Assembly (NCBI RefSeq): GCF_004000785.1
Contig: NZ_BILX01000004.1
Coordinates: 62,001 to 126,000, forward strand
Reading direction: 5' to 3'
Length of the DNA stretch: 64,000 nt
Source of the DNA: Paenibacillus ehimensis NBRC 15659
GTDB lineage: Bacteria > Bacillota > Bacilli > Paenibacillales > NBRC-103111
Part shown: piece after piece, positions 16,831-24,871 of the stretch
How positions within the stretch are numbered: the first letter of the stretch is position 1
Layout: the number at the start of each line of letters is the position of its first letter
The notes under the pieces: generated by a model
Databases searched by the model: none
What the model was told of the DNA's origin: nothing
The model's input: the letters and a program-made list of their open reading frames with translations, nothing else
Program-made: the position numbers and the translations under genes

Positions 16831-18285
16831 ATGAATAACAATCCCAACGAAAAAAGAGCGCTGGTCATCGGAGGCAGTATGGCGGGCATGCTGGCTGCGC
16901 GGGTGCTGTCGGAGCATTATGACGAAGTTCTGGTCGTGGACAAAGACGACTTTCCGGATAAGCCCGGGAATCGTCCGGGCACGCCTCAGGCATATCACCC
17001 GCATCGGCTGCTGCCGCGGGGCAAGCTTATTCTGGAGAGTCTGTTCCCCGGCTGGCAGGACGATTTGCTGGCGCAAGGGGCTTTCGCAAAAGAAGGCAAG
17101 CGCATCCGGTCCGTCAGTGTTTACGGAACCATGGAAGTGATTGACCGGAAAGATGCGGGCGCCAGCCGGGCTCTGCTGGAATGGGTCATTCGCCATCGCC
17201 TTCAAGCGATCTCCAACGTGCGGTTTGTGAACGGGCAGGAAGCGACGGGACTCCTTATGGATTCGGGTGGCACAAAAGTAACGGGCGTTACGATTCGGGA
17301 ACGGGGAAAGACGACGCAGCCTGCAACGATCGAGGCGGATCTGGTCCTGGACGCTAGCGGACGATCCTCCAAGCTGGTAAAATGGCTTCAGGCTCTCGGC
17401 TATCTTGTGCCGGAGCCGGAATGTCTGAAAGCCTCGCTCGGCTACAGCACGCGCTATTACCGAATCCCTCCGCACGTCGCGGAGCAATGGAGCGTGATCG
17501 TCACCGAGAGCGTGCCGGCCAAAGGAATCGGCACCGCCGTATTCGGACCGGTTGAACATGATACGGCCGAAGTCGTACTGTATTACGCGGGCGGGAAACG
17601 TTATCCGACGACCGATGCCGGGCTGTACGAACAGGAGCTGGCCGCTCTGCTGGACCCTTCGATTGCCGAGCTGCTGCAAGCGTGCGAGCCTCTGGGACCG
17701 CCGCGAGGCTACCGGGTGCCGGAATGCTTCCGGCAGCGCTTTGAGCGGATGGAGCGGTGGCCGTCCGGGCTGCTTGTGATGGGGGACGCGCTCTGCAACT
17801 TCGACCCGATTTACGGCCAAGGGATTACCGTCGCTGCCATTGAAGCGGAATTGCTGGCGGCTCAACTGCGCGAACGGCGCACCCGGCCGCAGCCGTTCTT
17901 CGAGCGCGAAGCGATCAGGCGGATGCAGGAGGCAATCGATCCCGCCTGGTGGCTCACGGTCGTTGCCGACTTGTGCTGGCCCGGCGTGGAATACACCGGA
18001 TCGCATTCGCGGGAAGGGATAGCCTTCGCCCAAAACTATTTTGAGCTGTACCGCAAGCAAGCCGTCGGCAAGCCGGATATGGAATTGTTCGGAAAATACA
18101 TGATGATGAACGGCTTGCTCTTATCGCCGCGGGCATTATTGAACGCGGAAGCGGTCCGTGCGGTGCTGGCAGCCGATGCAACGGGCGAGGGAGAACGGCT
18201 GTTAGCCGAAATTGCCATGAAGGATCGGGATCATCAGCTTGAGCAATTTCTGGAGCGGACGATCCCGGCGGGAAGCTATAAATAA
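16831..18285 (+). CDS. FAD-dependent oxidoreductase (aromatic-hydroxylase/geranylgeranyl-reductase-like)
   Basis: Soluble flavoprotein of 484 aa. The N-terminal Rossmann motif is VIGGSMAGMLAARVL and the second FAD motif is MGDALCNFDPIYGQGI, where Asp contacts the ribityl chain. A conserved VLDASGRSSKL segment lies between them. Substrate is not evident. The gene has a strong promoter and is followed after about 23 bases by a TetR regulator, suggesting an inducible oxidoreductase for a xenobiotic or quinone-like compound (inference). ATG at 16831 follows AAAGGAG. Confidence 0.82.
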   Translation: MNNNPNEKRALVIGGSMAGMLAARVLSEHYDEVLVVDKDDFPDKPGNRPGTPQAYHPHRLLPRGKLILESLFPGWQDDLLAQGAFAKEGKRIRSVSVYGTMEVIDRKDAGASRALLEWVIRHRLQAISNVRFVNGQEATGLLMDSGGTKVTGVTIRERGKTTQPATIEADLVLDASGRSSKLVKWLQALGYLVPEPECLKASLGYSTRYYRIPPHVAEQWSVIVTESVPAKGIGTAVFGPVEHDTAEVVLYYAGGKRYPTTDAGLYEQELAALLDPSIAELLQACEPLGPPRGYRVPECFRQRFERMERWPSGLLVMGDALCNFDPIYGQGITVAAIEAELLAAQLRERRTRPQPFFEREAIRRMQEAIDPAWWLTVVADLCWPGVEYTGSHSREGIAFAQNYFELYRKQAVGKPDMELFGKYMMMNGLLLSPRALLNAEAVRAVLAADATGEGERLLAEIAMKDRDHQLEQFLERTIPAGSYK

Positions 18286-18308
18286 AATAAGATCGGAGAG
18301 TGAGCAAG

Positions 18309-18908
18309 GTGTCGCCGGATGATAAACGAACCATGGGGCTGCGCGAGCGCAAAAAAGCAAAGACCATGGCAGCGGTTCAAATGCACGCGCTGCGGCTGTT
18401 CCGCGAGCTGGGCTATAACGCCACGACGGTGGAGCAGATTGCGGAGGCTGCGGAGATTTCGCCCAGCACCTTTTTTCGGTATTTTCCCACCAAGGAGGAC
18501 GTGCTGCTGCGAGACAATTACGATCCTGTCCTCGTCGCCGCATTCGAAGCCCAGCCGTCCGACCTGAGCCCTCTGCAAGCGGTCCGCAGGGCCTTTGTTT
18601 CGGCGATTGCCGACATGTCCGCCGATGAGCTTGCCATGGTGCGCGAACGAGATCAGCTCATCATGTCGGTGCCGGAGCTGCGGGCGGCGGCGTTGAACAA
18701 CCTGACCCAGACGATGCAGCTGATCGCGGAGCTGGTCGCCAAGCGCGTCGACCGCAAGCCGGACGACGCAGCCGTGCGAACCTTCGCCGGAGCGGTTATC
18801 GGCGTCAACATCTCGGTCATGCTTTACTATGCGGAGCGTCCGGATGCGGACTTTGCCGGATTGCTGGACGAAGCGCTGAGCAAGCTGGAGGCGGGCCTGC
18901 CGTTGTGA
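18309..18908 (+). CDS. TetR-family transcriptional regulator
   Basis: Regulator of about 199 aa. The TetR helix-turn-helix is NATTVEQIAEAAEISPSTFFRYFPTKEDVL, followed by a helical ligand-binding domain. The GTG at 18309 is favoured because GGAGAG lies 8 bases upstream; GTG at 18300 overlaps that site. Being second gene after the FAD oxidoreductase and ahead of a bidirectional terminator, it most likely represses its own operon. Confidence 0.85.
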   Translation: MSPDDKRTMGLRERKKAKTMAAVQMHALRLFRELGYNATTVEQIAEAAEISPSTFFRYFPTKEDVLLRDNYDPVLVAAFEAQPSDLSPLQAVRRAFVSAIADMSADELAMVRERDQLIMSVPELRAAALNNLTQTMQLIAELVAKRVDRKPDDAAVRTFAGAVIGVNISVMLYYAERPDADFAGLLDEALSKLEAGLPL

Positions 18909-18914
18909 AAAGGG

Positions 18915-18951
18915 AAAAACCGTTATCGTCATCGTTCGATAACGGTTTTTT
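18915..18951. terminator. Bidirectional terminator between TetR and response-regulator genes
   Basis: A 14-bp perfect stem, AAAAACCGTTATCG (18915-18928) with CGATAACGGTTTTT (18937-18950) and an 8-base loop, is flanked by A and T runs so it can act in both directions. The last codons of the minus-strand response regulator lie inside the stem. Confidence 0.88.
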
Positions 18952-19678
18952 GCTTGTTCAGCGCGAAGGAAGCGGGCACATCCAAGCGGTAGCCTATCCC
19001 CCAGACGGTGCGGAGCATCGAGGCGGCAGACGGCGAGACGGCGTGCATTTTTTCCCGGATGCGCCGGATATGGGAGTCCACCGTCCGAAAATCCACGATC
19101 ACCTCGTACTTCCATACCTCCTTAAGCAGCTCTTCGCGAGTCAGCGTCTTGTTCTCGTTCAATGCGAAATAACGCAGCAGGTCGTACTCCTTCAACGTCA
19201 GGGTGATCTCGTGACCGTCGATCAGCACGCGCCGGGCCAGGTGCTCGATGACCAAATACGGCAGCACGATATCGTGCTGCGATTTGTTCTCCAGCCGGAG
19301 CCTCCCTGGAGCGGTGCGCTTCAGAATGGCATGGATGCGGCAGATCAGCTCGCGCGGACTGAACGGCTTCAGCACATAATCGTCCGCTCCGGCTTCGAAG
19401 CCGAGGAGGCGGTCGCTTTCGTCTCCCTTAGCCGTGAGCAGGATCACCGGCGTCGTCTTGACCTGTTTGAACAGCCGGCAAATCTCGGGGCCGTTCAAGC
19501 CGGGCATCATCCAATCGAGCAGCAAAATGTCGTAATCGCGGTCTAAAGCCATTTGCAGCGCCTGCGCTCCGTCTCCGGTTTCGTCCACGGCGGCGCCGTC
19601 TTTATTCAAATACAGGCTCAATATGCGGCGGATCCGGTCCTCGTCGTCGGCGATGAGCATCTTGTAAGCTAGTGTCAT
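18929..19678 (-). CDS. OmpR/PhoB-family response regulator (ResD-like), orphan
   Basis: Two-component regulator, 249 aa. The receiver domain keeps the acidic pair (DDE), the phosphoacceptor Asp in LLLDWMMPG and the Lys in YVLKPFSPRE. A winged-helix output domain (LTLKEYDLLRYFALNENKTLTREELLKEVW, then RTVDSHIRRIREK) follows. The start follows GAAGGAGG. No histidine kinase gene is adjacent. It is divergent from ctaG and near sco and cytochrome c genes, so control of respiration is plausible, as for ResD in B. subtilis, but unproven. Confidence 0.9.
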   Translation of the reverse strand: MTLAYKMLIADDEDRIRRILSLYLNKDGAAVDETGDGAQALQMALDRDYDILLLDWMMPGLNGPEICRLFKQVKTTPVILLTAKGDESDRLLGFEAGADDYVLKPFSPRELICRIHAILKRTAPGRLRLENKSQHDIVLPYLVIEHLARRVLIDGHEITLTLKEYDLLRYFALNENKTLTREELLKEVWKYEVIVDFRTVDSHIRRIREKMHAVSPSAASMLRTVWGIGYRLDVPASFALNKQKTVIER

Positions 19679-19884
19679 GACAGTTCCTCCTTCACGCTTC
19701 TCATTGTAGCCTTAGGCGGGCCGGACGGCATGCCTCAAACGAGTCATTTCGTCGTCGGTACGGTGAACAAAGCTTGTCTCCTTTGTGACAGCGAGATGGC
19801 ACTTTCGTGTCATAGGAACCGGGGCCAAAATTAGGTAAGATGGAGGGGATGCCAGAAGACGAACAAGTAAAGGAGGCTTTGAGC

Positions 19885-20745
19885 TTGGACTTTCAGTTGA
19901 TGATGGATACGTACGGATTGCGGGTGGTGTGGGGGCCGGAGATGCTTCTGACGGTTGCGCTGGCGGCCGTGTTTTACATGCGCTACAAGGGCGGCACGGT
20001 GTCCGGGCGGCAGACGGCGAGCTTTTTTGTCGGGCTGTTCCTGCTGTACTTTGCGCTCGGAGGACCGCTGAATCTGGGCGGGCACTTCTGGTTCAGCATC
20101 CATATGCTTCAGCAGTCCGTGATGTACCTGATCGTTCCGCCGCTGCTGCTTCGGGGGATGCCGGGAGGCTTTTTCCGGGCGCTCAGCGACAATCCGTGGA
20201 GCCGGAGGGTGATCCGTGTCTTCGGGAACCCGATCTTCGCGATGTTTTTGTTCAACGGCGCTTTTTCTTTCTATCACATTCCGGTCATTTTCGATGCGGC
20301 GATGTCCAATTATGCGCTTCATAATGCGCTGCATTTGCTGTTGTTCTTCTCGGCGTTCGCTTTATGGTGGTCCGTGTTCAGTCCGGCCGGGGCGATCTAT
20401 GCGATGAGCGAGCTGAAAAAAATGGGGTACATTTTCTTGAACGGCATTTTGCTGACACCGGCCTGCGCGCTCATCATCTTCGCCAAAGCGCCGATGTACG
20501 AGACCTACACGGCCGGCGGGCAGCTGCTTTGTCTGCCGTTCTATGCGATTCCGGTGGAGCCGGTGGCGTTCTCAAGCCCGTGGCTTACGCCGCTGTCCGA
20601 CCAGCAGCTGGGGGGCGTGATCATGAAGATCATGCAGGAAATTTCGTACGGCTGCCTGCTTGGTCTCGTATTCTTCCAATGGTACCGGAGAGAAAAAGAC
20701 AAAGCAGAGGACCTTCCCGATCCCCTGCTTGAGCCGGCGCCGTAA
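19885..20745 (+). CDS. ctaG: Cytochrome c oxidase assembly factor CtaG
   Basis: Polytopic membrane protein of 286 aa needed for assembly of caa3-type oxidase in Bacillus. It has about seven helices, with the family segments LGGPLNLGGHFWFSIHMLQQ and WGPEMLLTVAL. TTG at 19885 is chosen because AAAGGAGG lies 8 bases upstream and the protein then begins like CtaG (LDFQLMMDTYG); ATG codons farther upstream in frame have no such site. It converges on the sco gene with just three bases between stop codons. Confidence 0.88.
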   Translation: MDFQLMMDTYGLRVVWGPEMLLTVALAAVFYMRYKGGTVSGRQTASFFVGLFLLYFALGGPLNLGGHFWFSIHMLQQSVMYLIVPPLLLRGMPGGFFRALSDNPWSRRVIRVFGNPIFAMFLFNGAFSFYHIPVIFDAAMSNYALHNALHLLLFFSAFALWWSVFSPAGAIYAMSELKKMGYIFLNGILLTPACALIIFAKAPMYETYTAGGQLLCLPFYAIPVEPVAFSSPWLTPLSDQQLGGVIMKIMQEISYGCLLGLVFFQWYRREKDKAEDLPDPLLEPAP

Positions 20746-20748
20746 GCG

Positions 20749-21360
20749 TTATTTTGATCCGGCGATTTGCCGGATCATTTTCAGAATCTCGTCGTTGTCC
20801 ATCGCTTCGCCCATTGTAAAAATTTTGCGGATTTGGCCTTCCTGGTCGACCAGGAACAGCGATGTGACCGTATGCACGAACTCGCCGTCCTTCATTTTTT
20901 GCACCATCACGCCAAAATCTTTCGCGACGTCCGCCGTTTCCTTCTCCGTCCCGGTCAGGAGCGTCCAGCCGCTGTAATCCATTCCCATTTTGTCTCCGTA
21001 CGTTTTGAACACTTGGGGCGTATCGCGTTCGGGGTCGAAGGTGACCGATAGAAAATGGACTTTATTTCCCCACAGGCCGTCTTTTTTTAATTCGTTCTGC
21101 AGCTTGACCATGTTGTACGTCGTTGCCGGGCAGACGTCCGGGCAATTGGTGAACAGGAACTCGACCAGACGCACTTTGCCGTTCGAATCGCTTAAAGAAA
21201 CCTTCCCGCCATCCAGCCCGCTCAGCTCAAAGTTCGGCGCCTGCTTCAGGACCGGCAGGGGCGGCCCTTGGTTGAACCAGGTAAACAGGGAGACCGCAAG
21301 GGCAATCAGCAGGAGGGAGACCGTCAATTTAAATCCGTTCTTTTGAATCCATGGCTTCAT
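20749..21360 (-). CDS. SCO1/SenC-family copper chaperone
   Basis: Membrane-anchored thioredoxin-fold protein of about 203 aa involved in CuA-site assembly. An N-terminal helix (FKLTVSLLLIALAVSLFTWF) is followed by the copper-binding CPDVC (CxxxC) and a conserved His in EFVHTVTSLFLVD. ATG at 21360 is used; a TTG at 21375 abuts the GGAGG sequence, so neither start is ideal. It lies downstream of the cytochrome c gene in the same direction, forming an oxidase-maturation pair. Confidence 0.9.
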   Translation of the reverse strand: MKPWIQKNGFKLTVSLLLIALAVSLFTWFNQGPPLPVLKQAPNFELSGLDGGKVSLSDSNGKVRLVEFLFTNCPDVCPATTYNMVKLQNELKKDGLWGNKVHFLSVTFDPERDTPQVFKTYGDKMGMDYSGWTLLTGTEKETADVAKDFGVMVQKMKDGEFVHTVTSLFLVDQEGQIRKIFTMGEAMDNDEILKMIRQIAGSK

Positions 21361-21404
21361 TCGTGAATTGTTCAACCTCCGGTTTCGTTATCCTTTTGCG
21401 CGCG

Positions 21405-21770
21405 TTATTTCTTTTCAGCCAGCCAGCGGGCGACGTTGGCCATCTCCTCGTCCTTCAAGCTGCTCTTGAACGCCGGCATGCCTCCGCGGCCGTTCTGGAT
21501 CACTTTGTACAGCTGCTCGGTCGACAGCTTGCCGCCGACCTTTTGAAGATTCGGTCCCATTTTGCCTTCCAGGTCGTTGCCGTGGCAGGCGATGCAGGAC
21601 TGCTTGTAGACGGCTTCGGCAGCTTGGGCGTTCAGCGGAGCATCGGGAAGGGCCGGAGCGGCCGCTTCCTGCTTGGCCTCGCCCGAATGCCGCTGCACCT
21701 CGGCGAACAAAAATCCCATGCCCAGAACGCAGGCAATTCCGCACAGGGACACCATAATCCATCGATGCAT
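21405..21770 (-). CDS. Membrane-anchored class I cytochrome c
   Basis: Small cytochrome c of 121 aa (CccA/c550-551 type). An N-terminal membrane anchor (WIMVSLCGIACVLGMGFLF) is followed by an Ala/Pro-rich linker, the haem-attachment motif CIACH and a distal Met in GGMPAFKSSL. ATG at 21770 follows AAAGGAGG. It is first in a two-gene unit with sco and probably carries electrons on the outer face of the membrane to an oxidase. Confidence 0.92.
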   Translation of the reverse strand: MHRWIMVSLCGIACVLGMGFLFAEVQRHSGEAKQEAAAPALPDAPLNAQAAEAVYKQSCIACHGNDLEGKMGPNLQKVGGKLSTEQLYKVIQNGRGGMPAFKSSLKDEEMANVARWLAEKK

Positions 21771-22028
21771 GACATGCGCCTCCTTTCATTTTCACGATAA
21801 TCCTAGCACTTTCGTTTCCGGCTTGTATATAGCACTTTGGAGTCAGAGTGAAGCGCTTCATCCAGGGATTTGTCACGAAATTGTCGATCGTCCGCCGGGA
21901 AATAGCCCGACCGAGTCATGGGGGTTTGCAGCCGGGTATGGTTAGATGGAATCACAGGAATACGATCGTTGACCGGACGGCGAGAAGGAACCGAGCGATC
22001 GCCGCCGGAAGGGAAGAGAGGGGATTCC

Positions 22029-22676
22029 ATGAGTCAACCGATTCGAATTATGCTGGCCGACGACCATGCGCATGCGCGTCAGGCGATGCGGGAAATTATT
22101 CAAGCGGACCCGGAGTTCGAGATCATATGCGAGGCGACCAACGGAAAAGAAGCGGTACAGCTGGCGGAGCAGTGGATGCCCGATGTCATTCTGATGGATA
22201 TCCGGATGCCCGAATTGGACGGCCTGGAAGCGACCAAGCTGATCAAAGAACGGTTCCCGTATGTCAAAATTGTCATGGTTACGGTATCGGACGATATTAC
22301 GCACTTGTTCGAGGCGTTGAAAAAAGGGGCGCAGGGCTATTTGCTGAAAAACCTTCACCCCGCGTCCTGGCATGAATACTTGCGGGCCGTCGCGATCGAC
22401 GAAGCCCCGATGTCCCGGGAAATCGCCGTGCGTCTGCTTCAGGAGTTTTCCTCCGTCAGGCAGAGCATTCCGGATCATTCGCCGCTCACCGGGCGGGAAA
22501 AGGAAATATTGGAGTGCGTGGCCAAAGGGAACTCCAACCGGGAAATCTCGGAAATTTTATCCATCTCCGAGCATACGGTGAAAAACCATCTGAAAAATAT
22601 TTTGCATAAGCTGCATTTGGACAACCGGGTGCAGTTGATGCGCTATGCCTATGAGAAGGGCTGGATCAGGGGATAG
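22029..22676 (+). CDS. NarL/LuxR-family response regulator, orphan
   Basis: Two-component regulator of 215 aa. The receiver domain has ADDH, the phosphoacceptor Asp in ILMDIRMPELDG and Lys in GYLLKNL. The C-terminal GerE/LuxR helix-turn-helix is LTGREKEILECVAKGNSNREISEILSISEHTVKNHL. The ATG at 22029 starts a normal receiver; an upstream in-frame ATG (21918) would add unrelated residues. No kinase gene is adjacent. It may or may not control the ABC exporter about 200 bases downstream. Confidence 0.88.
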   Translation: MSQPIRIMLADDHAHARQAMREIIQADPEFEIICEATNGKEAVQLAEQWMPDVILMDIRMPELDGLEATKLIKERFPYVKIVMVTVSDDITHLFEALKKGAQGYLLKNLHPASWHEYLRAVAIDEAPMSREIAVRLLQEFSSVRQSIPDHSPLTGREKEILECVAKGNSNREISEILSISEHTVKNHLKNILHKLHLDNRVQLMRYAYEKGWIRG

Positions 22677-22789
22677 GGAGCTTCGCCAAGCGGAAAAAAT
22701 GATTTTAACGATTTAAGTGATTGGTCATTTGTTATAGGCCATGGTAAATTGAGGATGTTGTTAGAAAACTGAAGAAATGAGTGAGGAAT

Positions 22790-22852
22790 ATGAGAATAAC
22801 AGGAGTAGCCCCAACCCAAACGAAAAAAACTTGGAGGGTCACGCTGCGTTAA
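22790..22852 (+). CDS. Predicted 20-residue leader peptide upstream of an ABC exporter
   Basis: A short frame starting MRITGVAPTQTKKTW and ending in VTLR before TAA, preceded by GTGAGGAAT. Its last codons cover the first arm of a hairpin (GGAGGGT, 22833-22839) and its stop (22850-22852) touches the second arm. Size and place match leader ORFs that control drug-exporter genes by attenuation, such as bmrB in B. subtilis. No evidence of expression is available; chance occurrence cannot be excluded. Confidence 0.45.
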   Translation: MRITGVAPTQTKKTWRVTLR

Positions 22853-22871
22853 CCCTCCGACATATTGGAGG
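22833..22871 (+). promoter_or_regulatory. Alternative RNA arms controlling the ABC exporter ribosome binding site
   Basis: Three segments can pair in two exclusive ways. Arm 1 GGAGGGT (22833-22839) is perfectly complementary to arm 2 ACCCTCC (22852-22858). The CCTCC of arm 2 is also complementary to the Shine-Dalgarno GGAGG (22867-22871), with an 8-base loop. Pairing 1:2 leaves the ribosome binding site free and 2:3 hides it. Arm 1 lies inside the leader ORF, so ribosome position could decide the fold. Confidence 0.55.
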
Positions 22872-22879
22872 AAAGCGAC

Positions 22880-24604
22880 TTGAATACCCGGTTCAAGAAA
22901 TTTTTATCTTATTACAAGCCTTATTTAGGTTTGTTATTTGCGGATCTGGCTTGCGCGTTTGTGGTATCCGCCGTTACTCTGGCACTTCCGTTATGCGTCA
23001 GATATATCACCGTAAACGTTTTGGAAGAAGGCGGACCCCATGCGCTGGAGCAAATCTACGCGATGGGTGCGGTCATGCTGCTTCTGGTCGCCTTGCATAC
23101 GTTTTGCAATATGTTCGTTTCCTATCAAGGGCATGTGATGGGGGCGAAGATGGAGAGCGACATGCGAACCGAATTGTTCGATCATTTGCAAAAGCTGTCG
23201 TTTCGTTTCTATGACGAACAAAAAACAGGCCAACTTACGACCCGGGCAACGAACGATATTTTCTCCATGACGGAATTGTTCCACCACGGTCCGGAAGATA
23301 TTGTGATCTCGCTCCTGAAGTTTGTCGGCGCCTTCATCATCCTGTTCCATATCGACGTGAAGCTTACCCTGATCGTTTTTTTCTTCCTGCCCGTCATGGC
23401 CGTTTACGCATGGCATTTCAATAAAAAAATGAACAGGGCGCTAAGAAAAAGCAGGGACCGGATCGGCGATATTAACGCGCAGCTTGAAGATACCTTATCG
23501 GGAATCCGAGTCGTACAATCCTTTACCAACGAATCGGTGGAAAAGCAGAAGTTCGCTTACGAAAACAAGCGGTTTGTTCAAAGCCGAAGCGACGGCTATA
23601 AAAGCGAGACCTATTTTCATGAAGGGTTGATCGCGCTTACGCAGCTCATTACCGTCGCCCTGCTGGTCTTTGGCGGAGCCGCAATCGTGAACGCTTCTTT
23701 GGCGCTGGGCGATCTGCTTACTTTTTTTCTATGCATCGGTATCCTCATCGAGCCGATTCAGCGATTCGTGAATTTCGCCAGGCTTTATCAAGAAGGCATT
23801 ACCGGATTCGAACGATTTATGGATATTTTGGAAGTGGAGCCGGATATCCGGGATGCGGAGAATGCCATCGAACTGACGCACGTTCGGGGAAGCGTGGAAT
23901 TCAAGAATGTGAGCTTTAAATATAAAGAAGACCACGACCATGTGCTCAAGGACGTTTCTCTGCATATCAGGGCCGGAGAATACATTGCGTTGGCCGGGCC
24001 TTCGGGTGCCGGCAAAACGACCCTCTGCTCGTTGATTCCCCGCTTTTACGAAGTCAGTGCGGGGCAAATTCTGCTTGACGGGACGAATATCCATGAGGTC
24101 AGCTTGCATTCGCTCCGGAGGAACATCGGCATCGTCCAGCAGGATGTTTACTTGTTTGCCGGAACCGTCGCGGACAATATCCGCTACGGAAAAAACGATG
24201 CAAGCAGGGAAGCGATCATTGAGGCTGCCAAAAAGGCGAATGCGCATGATTTTATCATGTCGCTGCCGGATGGTTATGATACGGATATCGGTCAACGCGG
24301 CGTGAAATTATCCGGGGGACAAAAGCAGAGATTGAGTATTGCGCGCGTTTTCCTGAAAAACCCGCCCATTCTCATTTTTGATGAAGCGACCAGCGCCTTG
24401 GATCATGAAAGCGAGAAGGCCGTTCAAGATTCCTTGGAGAAGCTGGCGGACAATCGCACGACCATCGTCATCGCCCACCGGTTGTCCACCGTCAGAAATG
24501 CGCAAAGAATTGTCGTGTTAACGGACCGTGGGATGGAGGAGCAAGGAACGCATGAAGAGTTAATCGCATCGGGCGGTACCTATGCGAATTTATATAACGT
24601 GTAA
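22880..24604 (+). CDS. ABC transporter, fused permease-ATPase (MsbA/YwjA-like exporter)
   Basis: Half-size exporter of 574 aa. Six membrane helices precede residue ~320, and the ATPase domain has Walker A GPSGAGKTT, signature LSGGQKQRLSIARVF and Walker B ILIFDEATSALD. TTG at 22880 is favoured because GGAGG lies 8 bases before it. It probably functions as a homodimer exporting lipids, drugs or peptides; the substrate is not evident. A leader ORF and alternative hairpins lie directly upstream. Confidence 0.9.
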   Translation: MNTRFKKFLSYYKPYLGLLFADLACAFVVSAVTLALPLCVRYITVNVLEEGGPHALEQIYAMGAVMLLLVALHTFCNMFVSYQGHVMGAKMESDMRTELFDHLQKLSFRFYDEQKTGQLTTRATNDIFSMTELFHHGPEDIVISLLKFVGAFIILFHIDVKLTLIVFFFLPVMAVYAWHFNKKMNRALRKSRDRIGDINAQLEDTLSGIRVVQSFTNESVEKQKFAYENKRFVQSRSDGYKSETYFHEGLIALTQLITVALLVFGGAAIVNASLALGDLLTFFLCIGILIEPIQRFVNFARLYQEGITGFERFMDILEVEPDIRDAENAIELTHVRGSVEFKNVSFKYKEDHDHVLKDVSLHIRAGEYIALAGPSGAGKTTLCSLIPRFYEVSAGQILLDGTNIHEVSLHSLRRNIGIVQQDVYLFAGTVADNIRYGKNDASREAIIEAAKKANAHDFIMSLPDGYDTDIGQRGVKLSGGQKQRLSIARVFLKNPPILIFDEATSALDHESEKAVQDSLEKLADNRTTIVIAHRLSTVRNAQRIVVLTDRGMEEQGTHEELIASGGTYANLYNV

Positions 24605-24635
24605 TTTAAAATCTGACGGATTACGGTCAGGAAAA

Positions 24636-24689
24636 AAATAAAGCGGCAGTCCGGGACTTCATGTTATGCCCGAGGCTGCCGCTTTATTT
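24636..24689 (+). terminator. Hairpin terminator after the ABC exporter
   Basis: AAATAAAGCGGCAG (24636-24649) and CTGCCGCTTTATTT (24676-24689) form a perfect 14-bp stem; the T-rich end of the stem supplies the U tract. Confidence 0.8.
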
Positions 24690-24703
24690 GTGCTTACTGC
24701 CAA

Positions 24704-24721
24704 AGTCACTTTAAAGTGACT
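24704..24721 (+). promoter_or_regulatory. 18-bp perfect palindrome upstream of the glucanase gene
   Basis: AGTCACTTTAAAGTGACT is fully self-complementary. It lies about 42 bases upstream of the -35 box of the GH16 gene and looks like an activator or repressor site; no known family consensus is claimed. Confidence 0.55.
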
Positions 24722-24762
24722 ACGGAACATCCTTCAAAATGTAAATAAAACCATATTTTAGG

Positions 24763-24792
24763 TTGATCAACCGGTTAGAGGACGTTTATAAT
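24763..24792 (+). promoter_or_regulatory. SigA-type promoter of the GH16 glucanase gene
   Basis: TTGATC (24763-24768) and TATAAT (24787-24792) with 18-base spacing. The -35 lies within the 12-bp palindrome GGTTGATCAACC (24761-24772), a possible second operator. Confidence 0.7.
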
Positions 24793-24806
24793 GAAATTAC
24801 ATCTTG

Positions 24807-24820
24807 TGTAATCGTTGTCA
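24807..24820 (+). promoter_or_regulatory. Probable CcpA site (cre), 12/14 match
   Basis: TGTAATCGTTGTCA matches the cre consensus TGWAARCGYTWNCW at 12 of 14 positions and lies about 20 bases after the -10, a roadblock position. It also forms the right arm of ATTACA-N5-TGTAAT (24796-24812). Confidence 0.5.
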
Positions 24821-24871
24821 TTTTGTGCTTCTTTTGGACGAAATCTTTAATCCGAAAATGAGGAGGGAATT

